A DNA stretch of 64,000 nt. It comes from Ancylobacter polymorphus (GTDB lineage Bacteria; Pseudomonadota; Alphaproteobacteria; Rhizobiales; Xanthobacteraceae). The position numbers and the translations under genes are program-made. The notes beneath the pieces were generated by a model, which saw only the letters and a list, made by a program, of their open reading frames with translations, did no database searches and had not been told where the DNA came from. Of the stretch, positions 41,229 through 51,638 are shown in pieces (within the stretch, counting starts at the first letter, position 1; each line of letters starts with the position of its first letter). The DNA is taken from the NCBI RefSeq assembly GCF_030813495.1, contig NZ_JAUSUI010000003.1:372001-436000 (forward strand). The letters run 5' to 3'.

Positions 41229-41705
41229 ATGAAGGGCGATTCAAAGGTCATCGAATATCTCAACCGCGGCGTCCGCTCGGAGCTCACCGCGATCAACCAA
41301 TACTGGCTGCATTACCGCATGCTGGACAATTGGGGCTTCAAGAAGCTCGCCGCCAAGTGGCGCGCCGAGTCGATCGAGGAGATGCAGCACGCGGATCGCT
41401 TCATCGACCGCATCCTGTTCCTCGAAGGCCTGCCGAACCTGCAGGTACTGGACCCGCTGCGCATCGGCCAGGACATCAAGGAAGTCATCGAGTGCGATCT
41501 CGCCGCCGAGATCGAGGCGCGCGCGCTCTACCAGGAAGCCGCGACCTATTGCGAGAGCGTGCAGGACTATCCCAGCCGCGATCTGTTCAAGGCGCTGATG
41601 ACCGATGAGGAAGGCCATATCGACTTCCTCGAAACCCAGCTCGACCTGATCAAGACCCTGGGTCTGCAGCTCTACGCCCAGCACCATATCGGCGAGCTGG
41701 AGTGA
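41229..41705 (+). CDS. bfr: bacterioferritin
   Basis: This 158-residue haem-containing ferritin forms 24-mers that oxidise Fe(II) and store iron. All ferroxidase ligands are present: Glu18, Glu51, His54, Glu94, Glu127 and His130. The haem ligand is Met52 in [11 protein letters not shown]. The length is standard. It follows the bfd gene and an ICE box, forming an iron storage and release pair, and ends in a terminator at 41849. Confidence 0.98.
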   Translation: MKGDSKVIEYLNRGVRSELTAINQYWLHYRMLDNWGFKKLAAKWRAESIEEMQHADRFIDRILFLEGLPNLQVLDPLRIGQDIKEVIECDLAAEIEARALYQEAATYCESVQDYPSRDLFKALMTDEEGHIDFLETQLDLIKTLGLQLYAQHHIGELE

Positions 41706-41724
41706 GCCTTTTCGCCGTCATTAC

Positions 41725-41841
41725 CTAGAGCACGTTCCGATCGGATTGCCTCGCAATCCGATAGGTAAAACGTTCTCTATCAATAGCTTAGAGACTGATT
41801 CACCGATCAGGTTGATTCAACCCGATCGGATCAGGCTCCAG
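41725..41841. repeat. dispersed palindromic repeat family B, copy 2
   Basis: This 117-bp copy of the unit at 15123-15239 starts CTAGAGCACGTTCC, and its right end, CTCCAG, has diverged by one base. It lies between the bfr stop and the bfr terminator, within the transcribed 3' region. Confidence 0.88.
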
Positions 41842-41848
41842 GGTTAGC

Positions 41849-41881
41849 AAGGGCCGGTCGCGAGACCGGCCCTTTTCGTTT
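41849..41881 (+). terminator. rho-independent terminator of bfr
   Basis: A perfect 11-bp stem AAGGGCCGGTC/GACCGGCCCTT with a GCGA loop is followed by TTCGTTT. It lies 8 bases past repeat B copy 2. Confidence 0.9.
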
Positions 41882-41958
41882 CAGGCTGCGGTACGGGCGT
41901 GTGGTCTCCGCCCGGCCTCGGCGCGGCGCACCGCCGCCCAGGCATGCCGCAGCCTTTC

Positions 41959-41975
41959 CTTAGACTTATTCTAAC
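41959..41975. promoter_or_regulatory. ICE-like palindrome upstream of the ferric iron transporter
   Basis: CTTAGAC-TTA-TTCTAAC keeps the core TTAGA-N5-TCTAA of the ICE motif, with mismatches at the ends and one inner position. It lies about 120 bases before the fbpA start and close to a TTGACT -35-like word at 41980. It is weaker than the two bfd/bfr sites, so the responsible regulator (Irr or another Fur-family protein) is uncertain. Confidence 0.55.
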
Positions 41976-42094
41976 ATATTGACTTCACTTTGCTTTTCGT
42001 TGACCGGCGGGGCCGCGTCGGCTACCGCCTCGGACAGACGTACCGTCCACCATGCAACCGCCCCTTGACGGTGGTGCGCACACAGGAGACGCCC

Positions 42095-43138
42095 ATGCCT
42101 GCCCGCAGCTCCCTTCTGTCCCGCTACGCGCTTTCCGGCTTCATCGCCGCGACGCTCGCCCTCGCGCCCCTGGCCGCTTCGGCGGAGGAGGTGGTGAACA
42201 TCTACACCACCCGCGAGCCGGGTCTCGCCAAGCCGCTGTTCGACGCCTTCAGCGAAAAGACCGGCATCAAGGTCAACAGCGTGTTCGTCAAGGAAGGCCT
42301 CGCCGAGCGTGTGAAGGCCGAGGGCGACGCCTCCCCCGCCGACGTGCTGATGACGGTGGATGTCGGCGCGCTTCTCGACCTCGTGGATCAGGGCGTGACC
42401 CAGAAGGTCAGCTCCGACACGCTGGAAAAGGCCATTCCCGCGAACCTCCGCGGCAAGGAAGGCGAGTGGTTCGCCCTTTCCGCCCGCGCCCGCGTCGCCT
42501 ACACCGCCAAGGACCGGGTGAAGGACACGGCGATCACCTATGAGAGCTTCGCCGATCCGAAGTGGAAGGGCGAGGTCTGCATCCGTTCGGGCAAGCACCC
42601 CTACAACACCGCGCTGATCGCCGCCTATATCGTCCATCACGGCGAGGCGAAGGCCGAGGAGTGGCTGAAGGGCGTGAAGGCGAACCTGGCCCGCAAGGCC
42701 GCCGGCGGCGACCGTGAAGTGGCGCGCGACATTCTCGGCGACATCTGCGACATCGGCCTCGCCAATTCCTACTATGTGGGCCTGATGCGCTCCGGCAAGG
42801 GCGGCCCCGAGCAGGAGGCATGGGGCAAGGCGATCAATGTCGTGCTGCCCACCTTCGAGAATGGCGGCACCCATGTGAACATCTCCGGCGCCAGCGTCGC
42901 CAAGAACGCCCCGAACAAGGGCAATGCGGTCAAGCTGCTGGAATATCTCGTCTCGCCGGAGGCGCAGGAAATCTACGCCAAGGCGAATTTCGAATATCCC
43001 GTGGTGCCCGGCGTGCCGGCGGACCCGATCATCGCCGCCTTCGGCCCGCTGAAGGTCGACAATATCGATCTGGTGCAGGTCGCCAAGGCGCGCAAGGCGG
43101 CGACCGATCTCGCCGACAAGGTCGGCTTCGACAACTGA
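42095..43138 (+). CDS. fbpA: ferric iron ABC transporter substrate-binding protein
   Basis: This 347-residue periplasmic Fe(III)-binding protein of the FbpA/FutA/AfuA type has a signal peptide (FIAATLALAPLAASAEE) followed by VVNIYTTREPGLAKPLFDAFSEKTGIKV. The double-tyrosine iron site fits the YY in NSYYVGLMRSGKG. The C-terminal NISGASVAKNAPNKGNAVKLLEYL is typical. ATG 42095 has AGGAGAC upstream; the frame is open earlier but lacks an export signal there. The permease gene follows and an ICE-like box precedes it. Confidence 0.92.
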   Translation: MPARSSLLSRYALSGFIAATLALAPLAASAEEVVNIYTTREPGLAKPLFDAFSEKTGIKVNSVFVKEGLAERVKAEGDASPADVLMTVDVGALLDLVDQGVTQKVSSDTLEKAIPANLRGKEGEWFALSARARVAYTAKDRVKDTAITYESFADPKWKGEVCIRSGKHPYNTALIAAYIVHHGEAKAEEWLKGVKANLARKAAGGDREVARDILGDICDIGLANSYYVGLMRSGKGGPEQEAWGKAINVVLPTFENGGTHVNISGASVAKNAPNKGNAVKLLEYLVSPEAQEIYAKANFEYPVVPGVPADPIIAAFGPLKVDNIDLVQVAKARKAATDLADKVGFDN

Positions 43139-43227
43139 ACGGACCCGGCGGCGCCACCCGCGCCGCCCTTTTCCCCCTGACATGAACGGGTCCCGGGGTG
43201 GTTCGCCGCTCCGGGACATTTGCCGAG

Positions 43228-44892
43228 ATGAGCCTGGTCCTCTCCCCCAGCCCGCACCGCGCCCCCTTGACCGGCTCCCGCCTCGTGCGGGCGGCGGCGG
43301 GGGCGGTCGTGCTTCTGGTACTGCTGCCGCTGGCGGCGCTGGGCTGGACCGCGCTGCAGGGCGCGCCCGATCTGTGGCCGCATCTCATCGCCAATGTGAT
43401 TCCGCACGCGCTGTATGAGACCACGGTGCTGGTGCTCGGCGTCGGCCTGTTCGTCGCCATCATCGGCACCGGCACCGCCTGGCTGGTGGCGGTGTGCCGC
43501 TTTCCCGGGCGCGGCGTGTTCGAATGGGCGCTGCTGCTGCCGCTCGCCATACCGACCTATATCCAGGCCTTCATCTATGTCGACGCGGTGCACCCTCTGG
43601 GGCCGATCCCGACGCTGATCCGCACCAGCTTCGGCCTGCGCCCGCGCGATCTGTGGCTGCCGGAAGTGCGCACCCTGCCGGGCTGCATCATCCTGCTCGG
43701 GCTGGTGCTCTACCCCTATGTCTATCTCTCCGCCCGCGCCGCCTTCCTGGTGCAGACCGCTTCCGTGCTCGACGCCGCGCGCACGCTGGGGGCGGGAGCG
43801 GGGGAGGCGTTCTTCCGCATCGCCCTGCCGCTCGCCCGCCCGGCGATCGCGGTGGGGGTGACGCTGGCGCTGATGGAGACGGTGAACGACATCGGCGCCT
43901 CGGAATTTCTCGGCGTGCAGACGCTGACGCTCTCCATCTATTCCACCTGGCTCAACCGCTCCAGCCTGCCGGGCGCGGCGCAGATCGCCCTGTGCATGCT
44001 GGCGCTGATGTTCGCGCTGGTGCTGCTGGAGCGCTGGGGACGGCGCCACCAGAGGACCGGCAGCATCGGCGACCGCGCCCGCCCGCCGGCGCGGCGCACG
44101 CTTTCCGCCGGGGCGTCGGTGCTCGCTTTCCTTGCCTGCCTCCTCCCCGTCCTGCTGGGCTTCGTGCTGCCGGCGGGGCATCTGGCGCTGGCAGCGTGGA
44201 AGCGCGTGGCGTTCCACGGCGTGTCGCCGACCATCCTGCATGAGGCGGCCAATACCGCGCTGTTCGCCGCGCTCGGCACCGCGCTGGCTTTGGCTCTCGG
44301 CTTCGCCGTGGTGGTGGCGCTGCGCACCGGGGCGCTGCGCTCCGGGCTGGCGCTGCGCCTCGCCAGCCTCGGCTATGCCGTGCCCGGCACGGTGCTCGCG
44401 GTCGGCCTGCTGGTGCCGCTGGCGGGCTTCGACAATCTGGTCTCGCACCTGTCCGAGCGCCTGACCGGCCTCTCCACCGGCCTGCTGCTCTCGGGCTCCG
44501 GCGCGGCGCTGATCATCGCCTATGTCATCCGCTTCCTCGCCATCCCCATCGGTGGGGTTGAGGCGGGCTATGGCAAGGTGGGCGTGACGCTCGACATGGC
44601 GGCGCGCAGCCTCGGCGAGAAGCCCGGCGGCGTGGTGCGGCTGATCCATCTGCCGATGCTGCGGCCGGCGCTGGCCACCGCCGCGCTGCTGGTGTTCGTC
44701 GACTGCATGAAGGAACTGCCGGCGACGCTGATGCTGCGCCCGCTGAATTTCGAGACGCTGGCGAGCCATGTCTATTCCGAAGCGGCGCGCGGCACCTATG
44801 AGGACGGCGCGCTGGCGGCGCTGCTCATCGTGCTGGTCGGGCTGGTGCCGGTGATCCTGCTGGCGCGCCTCTCCCGTCCCCGGCAGGGCTGA
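43228..44892 (+). CDS. fbpB: ferric iron ABC transporter permease
   Basis: This protein of about 554 residues is a double-length inner-membrane permease of the FbpB/SfuB type, with two tandem halves, each with a coupling loop: LDAARTLGAGAGEAFFRIALPLARPAI near residue 190 and LDMAARSLGEKPGGVVRLIHLPMLRPAL near 460. It transports Fe(III) delivered by FbpA. ATG 43228 was chosen; GTG 43198 is an alternative. No ATPase (fbpC) gene follows, because the next gene is groEL on the other strand, so the ATPase must be elsewhere. Confidence 0.92.
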   Translation: MSLVLSPSPHRAPLTGSRLVRAAAGAVVLLVLLPLAALGWTALQGAPDLWPHLIANVIPHALYETTVLVLGVGLFVAIIGTGTAWLVAVCRFPGRGVFEWALLLPLAIPTYIQAFIYVDAVHPLGPIPTLIRTSFGLRPRDLWLPEVRTLPGCIILLGLVLYPYVYLSARAAFLVQTASVLDAARTLGAGAGEAFFRIALPLARPAIAVGVTLALMETVNDIGASEFLGVQTLTLSIYSTWLNRSSLPGAAQIALCMLALMFALVLLERWGRRHQRTGSIGDRARPPARRTLSAGASVLAFLACLLPVLLGFVLPAGHLALAAWKRVAFHGVSPTILHEAANTALFAALGTALALALGFAVVVALRTGALRSGLALRLASLGYAVPGTVLAVGLLVPLAGFDNLVSHLSERLTGLSTGLLLSGSGAALIIAYVIRFLAIPIGGVEAGYGKVGVTLDMAARSLGEKPGGVVRLIHLPMLRPALATAALLVFVDCMKELPATLMLRPLNFETLASHVYSEAARGTYEDGALAALLIVLVGLVPVILLARLSRPRQG

Positions 44893-44955
44893 GGGCAACT
44901 CCTCCTTTACCGATCCGAACACGGCAAGCGGCGGCGGGCCTGCGTCCTTCGAGGC

Positions 44956-45036
44956 CCGGCTTTGCCGGTCACCTCAGGATGACCGGCTTTGCCGGTCACC
45001 TCAGGATGACCGGCTTTGCCGGTCACCTCAGGATGA
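44956..45036. repeat. three 27-bp tandem repeats downstream of fbpB
   Basis: Three exact 27-bp copies begin at 44956, 44983 and 45010. Each contains the short stem CCGGC-TTT-GCCGG followed by TCACCTCAGGATGA. There is no coding frame, and the copies may vary in number between strains. Confidence 0.9.
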
Positions 45037-45053
45037 CGACGCGTTGCCCCAGC

Positions 45054-45082
45054 AAAAAGGGCGCAGCTCGCGCCGCGCCCTT
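45054..45082 (-). terminator. distal terminator of groESL
   Basis: Stem AAGGGCGC/GCGCCCTT with a 10-base loop, read on the minus strand, ends in a T run (A run at 45054-45058). It lies beyond the duplicated groEL end and is the most likely end point of groESL transcription. Confidence 0.75.
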
Positions 45083-45099
45083 GATGTCTGCTGCCGCCG

Positions 45100-46895
<1,796 letters not shown>

Positions 46896-46922
46896 TCAGT
46901 GTGTCCGGGAAGGAAAGTCGGC

Positions 46923-47219
46923 TCAGCCGACGATGCCCATCACGTCGGATTCCTTCATGATCAGGAGGTCCTGACCGTCGATCTTGACCTCGGTGCCCGA
47001 CCACTTGCCGAACAGCACCTTGTCGCCGGCTTTCACGTCGAGGGGAACGAGCTTGCCGGCTTCGTCGCGGGCGCCGGGGCCCACGGAGAGAACTTCGCCC
47101 TGCGAGGGCTTTTCCTTGGCGCTGTCGGGGATGATGATGCCGCCCGCCGTCTTCTCTTCGGCGTCGAGGCGCTTCACCACGATGCGGTCATGCAGGGGGC
47201 GGAACTTCAGCTGGGCCAT
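46923..47219 (-). CDS. groS: co-chaperonin GroES (Hsp10)
   Basis: This 98-residue lid of the chaperonin starts [20 protein letters not shown], contains the mobile loop [21 protein letters not shown], and ends [13 protein letters not shown] 47219 gives the normal start; the frame is open upstream by chance, through the CIRCE region. groEL begins 45 bases downstream in the same operon. Confidence 0.98.
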   Translation of the reverse strand: MAQLKFRPLHDRIVVKRLDAEEKTAGGIIIPDSAKEKPSQGEVLSVGPGARDEAGKLVPLDVKAGDKVLFGKWSGTEVKIDGQDLLIMKESDVMGIVG

Positions 47220-47274
47220 CGGTAGATCCTCGGTCTTCCTGTCGCGCGCCGGTGCGGCGCTGGTGAGAAGCGTA

Positions 47275-47301
47275 TTAGCACTCTTCATGAGTGAGTGCCA
47301 A
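47275..47301. promoter_or_regulatory. CIRCE element (HrcA operator) of groESL
   Basis: TTAGCACTC-N9-GAGTGCCAA matches the CIRCE consensus TTAGCACTC-N9-GAGTGCTAA with one mismatch. It lies 56 bases upstream of the groES start, where the heat-shock repressor HrcA binds. Confidence 0.93.
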
Positions 47302-47413
47302 ACCGTCGCCGAGATAGGAATGGTACCGGATTGAGTCAAGCGCGCGGCAAGCGGCGGCGCCGTCATAAAATGTCATGCGCCGGTGGCGGGGAGCCGGCGG
47401 GACGCCCGACGTG

Positions 47414-47448
47414 AAAAACCCGGCCTGCGCGGGGCGCGGACCGGGTTT
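47414..47448 (-). terminator. rho-independent terminator of the first phasin gene
   Basis: Stem AAACCCGG/CCGGGTTT with a GC-rich 17-base loop; on the minus strand it ends in a run of five T. It lies 24 bases past the phasin stop. Confidence 0.75.
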
Positions 47449-47471
47449 CGATGTCACAGGCGAAGCGGCGA

Positions 47472-47996
47472 TCAGGAAGCCTTCTTGATCGTCTTCTCGA
47501 CCGAGGCCTTGATCGGCTCGGCGGTGTCGGTGGCGACCTTCTGCGCCAGGGTGGAGAGTTCCTTGGCCTGGCTGGAGAGCACGTCGAACTGCTTGCGCAG
47601 ATGGCCGGTGGAGAGTTCCACGGCTTCCGACACGCTCTTGGCGCCGAACAGCGCGCCCATATAGTCGAAGGCAGCGTTCACATTGGTGCGCAGGGATTCC
47701 AGCGCCGCCGTGTTGTATTCGGCGAGGCCGCGCGACGCGGTGGAATAGGTGTCTTCCAAGAGGTCGGTGGTCTCTTCGGCGTTGGCCTTGAACTTCTCAT
47801 AGGTCTCGCGCGCGTTCTGCACGCTCTTCTCGGCCATCTCGCGCACCACGGCGGGCACTTCGACGGCGGAAGCGACATCGAACTTCGGAACTTCGAACTT
47901 CGGCATTTCGAACTTCGGCAGCGACGACTCGAAAGCGGCGGTCGTCGCCTTGGCGGTCTTCTTCGGGGTGGGGGTGACGGGGGCAGCGTCGACCAT
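47472..47996 (-). CDS. phasin family protein (polyhydroxyalkanoate granule-associated)
   Basis: This 174-residue helical protein coats polyhydroxybutyrate granules. After a basic, alanine-rich start it has three copies of a short phased motif (LPKFEMPKFEVPKFDV, residues 26-41), then amphipathic helices typical of phasin_2: EKSVQNARETYEKFKANAEE and LFGAKSVSEAVELSTGHLRK. There is no signal peptide. The palindrome at 48124-48160, about 130 bases upstream, is a likely operator. Confidence 0.88.
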   Translation of the reverse strand: MVDAAPVTPTPKKTAKATTAAFESSLPKFEMPKFEVPKFDVASAVEVPAVVREMAEKSVQNARETYEKFKANAEETTDLLEDTYSTASRGLAEYNTAALESLRTNVNAAFDYMGALFGAKSVSEAVELSTGHLRKQFDVLSSQAKELSTLAQKVATDTAEPIKASVEKTIKKAS

Positions 47997-48123
47997 GGGG
48001 GTTCTCCTCGCAGTCGCGGTGGATTGGGAACTGGCGACAACCGCTCCGCGCCTGCGGCCGCGCCCTGACCGGCAAAGGCCTGTCCGAGTGAAACCCGACC
48101 CTCTGCCCTGTCCTGTTCCCTAT

Positions 48124-48160
48124 AATTGTGCAATGCAGCATCATATTGCAATGCACAATT
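48124..48160. promoter_or_regulatory. TGCA-rich palindrome between two phasin genes (PhaR-like operator)
   Basis: Nine-base perfect arms AATTGTGCA and TGCACAATT bracket an inner pair of TGCA words, giving a 37-bp palindrome with one internal mismatch. PhaR, the polyhydroxyalkanoate repressor, binds TGC/GCA-rich palindromes upstream of phasin genes. The site precedes the first phasin gene and follows the second. Confidence 0.55.
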
Positions 48161-48234
48161 TGCGCTGGCGAGCGATTTTTTTGACTTTTTTCACGAGGGC
48201 GGCGCCCGGCCGCCCGACGGCGCGGCGTGGATGC

Positions 48235-48609
48235 CTATTTGTCGCCCTTGCCGAAGGGCGAGGCCGCGCTGGCCTGCTGGCCGAGCGCCTTGGCCTGCTC
48301 CGCGAGGCGGGCGGCCTGTTCCTTCACATATTCCGCGTGAAGACGCGCCCATTCGTCCACCGTGGTCGCGCCGGCGAGGCGGGAGGCGAAATCGAAGCCG
48401 GCGGCGATGTTGGCCTCGACGAAATCCAGCGTGGTGCGGCCGAACTCGCGGGCATTGCCCTGCGCCGTATCGACATGGCGGCTGGCGTCGTCGAGCGCCT
48501 TGTGCGCGGCGCCAAGCAGGCCATCAATGGCCGCGCGCGCCTGCCCCACGCCCTGCTCGGCAATGGCGCGCAGTTCGGGGGGAACGTCGAGTTTCGGATT
48601 GTCGGCCAT
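48235..48609 (-). CDS. second phasin-like protein
   Basis: This 124-residue protein of the phasin_2 family has MADNPKLDVPPELRAIAEQG, then VGQARAAIDGLLGAAHKAL, FVEANIAAGFDFASRLAG and YVKEQAARLAEQAKALG. It lacks the repeated KFEMPKFEV segment of its neighbour. ATG 48609 has GGAGGAG upstream at good spacing. Two adjacent phasin genes suggest that granule proteins of two sizes are used, or that one paralogue also regulates. Confidence 0.85.
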   Translation of the reverse strand: MADNPKLDVPPELRAIAEQGVGQARAAIDGLLGAAHKALDDASRHVDTAQGNAREFGRTTLDFVEANIAAGFDFASRLAGATTVDEWARLHAEYVKEQAARLAEQAKALGQQASAASPFGKGDK

Positions 48610-48929
48610 GGCGAAAACTCCTCCGGATGACGATGTGGGAGTGTAGACGCAACGGAAGGCACTGCTATCCGGCCGGATGCCTACATCTAAAGTAGTAGAG
48701 TGCGGCCAGAACGCAATCGAATTCGCGCCGCTGCGGGTCAGCCGGTTGCACTTGGTTAACCGGGATCGGTGGCAACCAATTAACCGGAAAAGGTGAAGCT
48801 GGCGCGACAGGGCAGGCGGCGCATGGCAAGCGGCGCCGGCCCGCATTATTGTTGGAATGCGGCGGCAGGTCCTTGCGGGGCCTCCGTTTGCGGCATCCGG
48901 TTCTCACCGGCGGGATCATTCGGGCGCTC
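48610..48929. other. divergent intergenic region between the second phasin and the histidine kinase
   Basis: This 320-bp gap must hold promoters for both directions. Two TTAACCGG words at 48756-48763 and 48780-48787 resemble CtrA half-sites, but they do not form the TTAA-N7-TTAA pair. No gene is supported. Confidence 0.4.
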
Positions 48930-51569
48930 ATGACCACCGACGACATCGGCACATTGGCGACGCAGAACCTGCGTGCTCAGGCGGCGACCGCGCTCGCCGG
49001 GGCGGCGCCGGCGGTGCTCGCGCTCGCCGATGGCCGCGTGCTCGACGCCAATGACGCCGGCCGTGCCCTGCTCGACCCCGCGACTCTCGCCACGCTGGCG
49101 CCTCGCCTTGCCGCCACGCTGCGCCCGTCGCGTCCGGCGCGGCTGGAGCGGCTGCGCCTGCCCGGCACGCTCACCCCCGTCACCTTCGCCTGCTCGCTGA
49201 TTGCGGCCGGCGGCGCCCGCGCCCTGCTGCTGGTCGGGCTCGACGCCAAGCCCGCCCGTGCCCCGGCCGCGCCCGCCCCGGCCGGCGCACCGCCCGAAGC
49301 GCCGTCCGTGGCGGCGCCCGCCCGCTTCACCTGGAGCACCGGCCCGGATGCGCGGCTGAACCGTATCGACCCGCGCCTCGCCGCGGCGCTGGAGCGCGCG
49401 CCGGACGACCTCGCCGGCCGCGACTGGCGCGCGCTCGGTGCGCCCGACGCTCACCGCGCGGTGCTGGAGGGGCGCAGCTTCACCCATTTGGCGCTGCTTC
49501 TGCCGACGGCGCGCGGCGAGGGGCTCGCCATCGAGCTTGGCGGCGCCCCCATTCGCGGCGACGGCATGCGCGGCTTCGGCGTGATAAGGGGCCGCCGGCC
49601 GCTGGACGCGCGGGCCGAGACGCCCGCCCGCCCGGACCTTTCCCCGCCGGTGAGCCCGCCGGCGCCGCGTCTCCCCGAAGCTGCGCCCCCGGCGCCCGAG
49701 CCCGCCCCGCCGGTGCGGGTGACGCTGAGCCTGGTGCCGTCGCCGGCCAATGTCGTGCCGCTGCGCGCCGGAAGCGAACCCGGCCGCGACGCCGCCCGCT
49801 CCTCCTGGGAGGGGCTGTCGACCGGGGAGCGCAACGCGTTCCGCGATATCGCCCGCGCCCTCGGCGCGCGGCTGGAAGGCGTCGACGACCCTGCCGACAT
49901 CTCGGCCGATGCGCCCGCCGAGCCCGTCATCGAGCCGCCCGCGCCTCCCCCCGCGCCGCCCCGCGAGACGCCGCCCGAAGTCCCGCGCCCTGTCGAGCCC
50001 GCCGCCGCCGAGGCTTCCCCGGACAGCACCGGCCTGCGTCGCGTTCTCGCCGAGGGCGAGCGCCCTGTGCTGGACCGGCTGCCGCTGGGCCTGCTCGCCT
50101 TTCGCGGCGACCGTCTGCTCTATGCCAATCGCGCGCTGCTCGACTGGACCGGGCATGAGGACCTCGCCGCGCTGGAAGCGGCCGGCGGTCTCTCCGGCCT
50201 GTTCGACACCGCACCGGCGGCGGGAGGCGGCGACGTGCCGCTGACCATCGTCGGCGCCGAGGGCGCGCCGATCCGCGTCGAGGCGCGGCTGATGTCCTCT
50301 CCCTGGGAGGGCGGCTCAGCCATGCTCTATGTGCTGCACCGCGCCACCGCGCCGGTTCCTGCGCCCACCGATATAGCCACCGAGGCGGCGGCGGCCGAGG
50401 CGCTCAATGATGAACGGCTGCGCCAGGCCGAACTCGCCCTGCGCGAGGCGGAGCGTTCCAGCCGCGAATTGCGCGCCATTCTCGACACCGCCACCGACGG
50501 TGTGGTGCTGATCGACGCCGCCGGCACCATCCTGTCGATGAACCACCCGGCGGAGGCGCTGTTCGGCTTCCACGCCGCCGAGGTGAAGGGCGAATCCTTC
50601 ACCCTGTTGCTGGCGCCGGAAAGCCACCGCGCGGCGGTCGACTACCTCGACGGCCTCGCCGCCAATGGCGTCGCCAGCGTGCTCAATGACGGGCGCGAGG
50701 TGATCGGCCGCGTGCGCGAAGGCGGGCTGATCCCGCTGTTCATGACCGTGGGCCGGGTCGGCGACGACCCCACCAAATTCTGCGCCGTGCTGCGCGACAT
50801 CACCCAGTGGAAGCGCGCCGAGGAGGAGCTGATCGAGGCCAAGCGGCTCGCCGAGCGCGCCAACCTCGCCAAATCCGACTTCCTCGCCAAGATCAGCCAC
50901 GAGATCCGCACCCCGCTCAACGCGATCATCGGCTTCTCCGAAGTCATGATGGAGGAGCGATTCGGGCAGGTGGAGAACCAGCGCTACCGCGACTATCTGC
51001 GCGACATCCACGCCTCTGGCGAGCACCTCGTCTCGCTGATCAACGATCTGCTCGATCTCTCCAAGATCGAGGCCGGCAAGCTCGACCTCGCCTTCACCAG
51101 TGTGTCGCTGAACGAGGTGGTGCAGCAGTGCATGGGCATCATGCAGCCGCAGGCGAACCGCGAGCGCATCATCATCCGCTCCTCGCTCGCCACCGACCTG
51201 CCGCCCGTGGTGGCCGATACGCGCTCCATCCGCCAGATCGTGCTCAACCTCGTGTCCAACTCGATCAAGTTCACCCAGCCCGGCGGGCAGGTGATCCTGT
51301 CGACGACGCTGACGGAGGAGGGCGAGGTGGTGCTGCGGGTGCGCGACACCGGGGTCGGCATGTCGGAATCCGACGTGATGGTGGCGATGGAACCGTTCCG
51401 CCAGATCACCACCTCGGCCCGCGCCGGTTCCGGCGGCACCGGCCTCGGCCTGCCGCTGACCAAGGCGCTGGCGGAAGCCAACCGCGCCGCCTTCAACATC
51501 CGCAGCGCGGTGGATGTCGGCACCATCGTCGAGATCATCTTCCCCTCGACACGGGTGCTGGCGGAGTGA
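48930..51569 (+). CDS. PAS-domain sensor histidine kinase (PleC/PdhS-like)
   Basis: This 879-residue sensor kinase has a long, proline/alanine-rich N-terminal region (to about 375), two PAS domains (about 380-480 and 513-630), a HisKA domain with the phospho-acceptor His657 in AKISHEIRTPLNAIIGFSEV, and a HATPase domain with NLVSNSIKF near 772, DTGVGMSE and GSGGTGLGLPLTK. No clear membrane segment is seen. The C-terminus resembles the cell-cycle kinases PleC/PdhS of alphaproteobacteria, so a role in division or polarity is possible. Its last 32 bases are attL of the inserted element, which preserves the C-terminus. Confidence 0.88.
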   Translation: MTTDDIGTLATQNLRAQAATALAGAAPAVLALADGRVLDANDAGRALLDPATLATLAPRLAATLRPSRPARLERLRLPGTLTPVTFACSLIAAGGARALLLVGLDAKPARAPAAPAPAGAPPEAPSVAAPARFTWSTGPDARLNRIDPRLAAALERAPDDLAGRDWRALGAPDAHRAVLEGRSFTHLALLLPTARGEGLAIELGGAPIRGDGMRGFGVIRGRRPLDARAETPARPDLSPPVSPPAPRLPEAAPPAPEPAPPVRVTLSLVPSPANVVPLRAGSEPGRDAARSSWEGLSTGERNAFRDIARALGARLEGVDDPADISADAPAEPVIEPPAPPPAPPRETPPEVPRPVEPAAAEASPDSTGLRRVLAEGERPVLDRLPLGLLAFRGDRLLYANRALLDWTGHEDLAALEAAGGLSGLFDTAPAAGGGDVPLTIVGAEGAPIRVEARLMSSPWEGGSAMLYVLHRATAPVPAPTDIATEAAAAEALNDERLRQAELALREAERSSRELRAILDTATDGVVLIDAAGTILSMNHPAEALFGFHAAEVKGESFTLLLAPESHRAAVDYLDGLAANGVASVLNDGREVIGRVREGGLIPLFMTVGRVGDDPTKFCAVLRDITQWKRAEEELIEAKRLAERANLAKSDFLAKISHEIRTPLNAIIGFSEVMMEERFGQVENQRYRDYLRDIHASGEHLVSLINDLLDLSKIEAGKLDLAFTSVSLNEVVQQCMGIMQPQANRERIIIRSSLATDLPPVVADTRSIRQIVLNLVSNSIKFTQPGGQVILSTTLTEEGEVVLRVRDTGVGMSESDVMVAMEPFRQITTSARAGSGGTGLGLPLTKALAEANRAAFNIRSAVDVGTIVEIIFPSTRVLAE
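51536..51567. repeat. attL (left 32-bp direct repeat)
   Basis: CATCTTCCCCTCGACACGGG then TGCTGGCGGAGT lies inside the last codons of the kinase (IFPSTRVLAE, stop TGA). It matches attR except for one base (A here, G at attR). Confidence 0.88.
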
Positions 51570-51638
51570 GTATTTCCAACAGGTTGTTGATCTAAAAGGA
51601 GTTTCGGCCGCCTCTTTGGTCCAGTGAGGCGACCCAGA

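Noticed and set aside
42973-44922. Minus-strand open frame (649 codons) opposite the iron permease
   Set aside because: It is a Gln/Arg/His-rich translation typical of antisense GC-rich DNA, and the permease is certain.
48756-48787. Possible CtrA site before the histidine kinase
   Set aside because: The two TTAACCGG words are too far apart for TTAA-N7-TTAA and may be chance.
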